A stretch of 39,658 nucleotides of DNA from the NCBI RefSeq assembly GCF_018613315.1, contig NZ_JAGGQL010000037.1, positions 1-39,658 on the forward strand, given 5' to 3'. The translations under genes and the position numbers were made by a program. The stretch is from Bacillus sp. ISL-37 (lineage in GTDB: Bacteria > Bacillota > Bacilli > Bacillales > Cytobacillaceae). The notes under the pieces were generated by a model, which saw nothing but the letters and a program-made list of their open reading frames with translations, was not told where the DNA came from and ran no database searches. Positions 39,476 through 39,658 of this stretch are shown piece after piece (position 1 is the stretch's first letter; each line of letters starts with the position of its first letter).

Positions 39476-39658
39476 GCTTCTCCCCGGCATTTTCGGGTAA
39501 TGCATAGCCTTTCCTTTTACCCTTTTTACTTCTCCCCAGCATTTTCGGGTAATGCAGAACCTTTCCTTTTACCCTTTTTTACTTCTCCCAGGCATTTTTG
39601 GGTAATGCAGAGGCTTTCCTTTTACCCTTTTTGCTTCTCCCCGGCATTTTCGGGTAAT
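39476..39658. repeat. 52-bp tandem array, continuing past the window end
   Basis: Units starting GCTTCTCCCC or ACTTCTCCC at 39476, 39528, 39581 and 39633 (spacings 52, 53, 52). Each holds GCATT-TTCGGGT-AATGC, and GGGTAA ... TTACCC can pair across the unit. The array is cut by the window end, so the copy number is unknown. No cas genes or spacers. Confidence 0.85.

Overview
The window looks like chromosomal DNA from a Bacillaceae bacterium of moderate GC content (Bacillus, Mesobacillus or Cytobacillus type; genus not certain). The evidence is a ddl-murF-cshA-ydbS-ydbT block in the Bacillus subtilis order, AGGAGG-type ribosome binding sites, frequent TTG starts, a KinB-like orphan kinase and strong intrinsic terminators.

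Layout. 1-132: end of an IS3-family element. 382-9099 (all minus): ddl, murF, an esterase, cshA, uvsE, ydbS and ydbT; read in transcription order this runs from the cell-wall ligases to the DEAD-box helicase to the PH-domain membrane proteins. 9467-11448: UspA protein and SulP anion permease. 11715-13712: MFS transporter and a VOC protein. 13765-17690: corrinoid import and salvage operon (btuF, btuC, btuD-cbiZ fusion) under a cobalamin riboswitch with its own terminator. 17950-22901: a Bacillaceae protein of unknown function, a RodA/FtsW-family glycosyltransferase with a GNAT enzyme, a TSUP permease and a DedA protein. 23222-24946: multi-repeat mechanosensitive-channel-like protein. 25352-27260: methylthioribose-kinase-like protein plus class II aldolase (salvage of S-adenosylmethionine by-products). 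27867-30346: sporulation-type kinase, cold-shock protein and an unannotated 57-residue gene. 30394-35178: an HssRS-like haem-sensing two-component system, a small haem-oxidase-like membrane protein and an MMPL transporter. 35411-39412: secreted M14 carboxypeptidase, secreted CocE-type hydrolase and a NERD-domain protein.

Most unusual content. (1) Six copies of a ~183-bp MITE with imperfect GGCTCTTTTC/GGCTGTTTTC ends; each copy is flanked by an 8-bp AT-rich duplication (three perfect, three 7/8). Five of the six sit at gene 3' ends or in terminator U-tracts, and one 54-bp deletion derivative supplies the stop codon of a gene. (2) Upstream of that gene, just after the HssRS pair, lies a GTTCAC-type direct repeat resembling the HssR operator, inside a terminator-like palindrome. 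No hrtAB exporter is present, so the small membrane protein and the MMPL transporter are candidate alternative haem-stress effectors. (3) Intergenic tandem arrays with 51-52 bp periods occur at three loci; two share a hairpin with a compensatory base-pair change. A fourth array has a 21-bp period. (4) An orphan promoter followed about 30 nt later by a terminator suggests a ~50-nt RNA.

All calls come from reading the sequence and from memory of protein families; no search was run.
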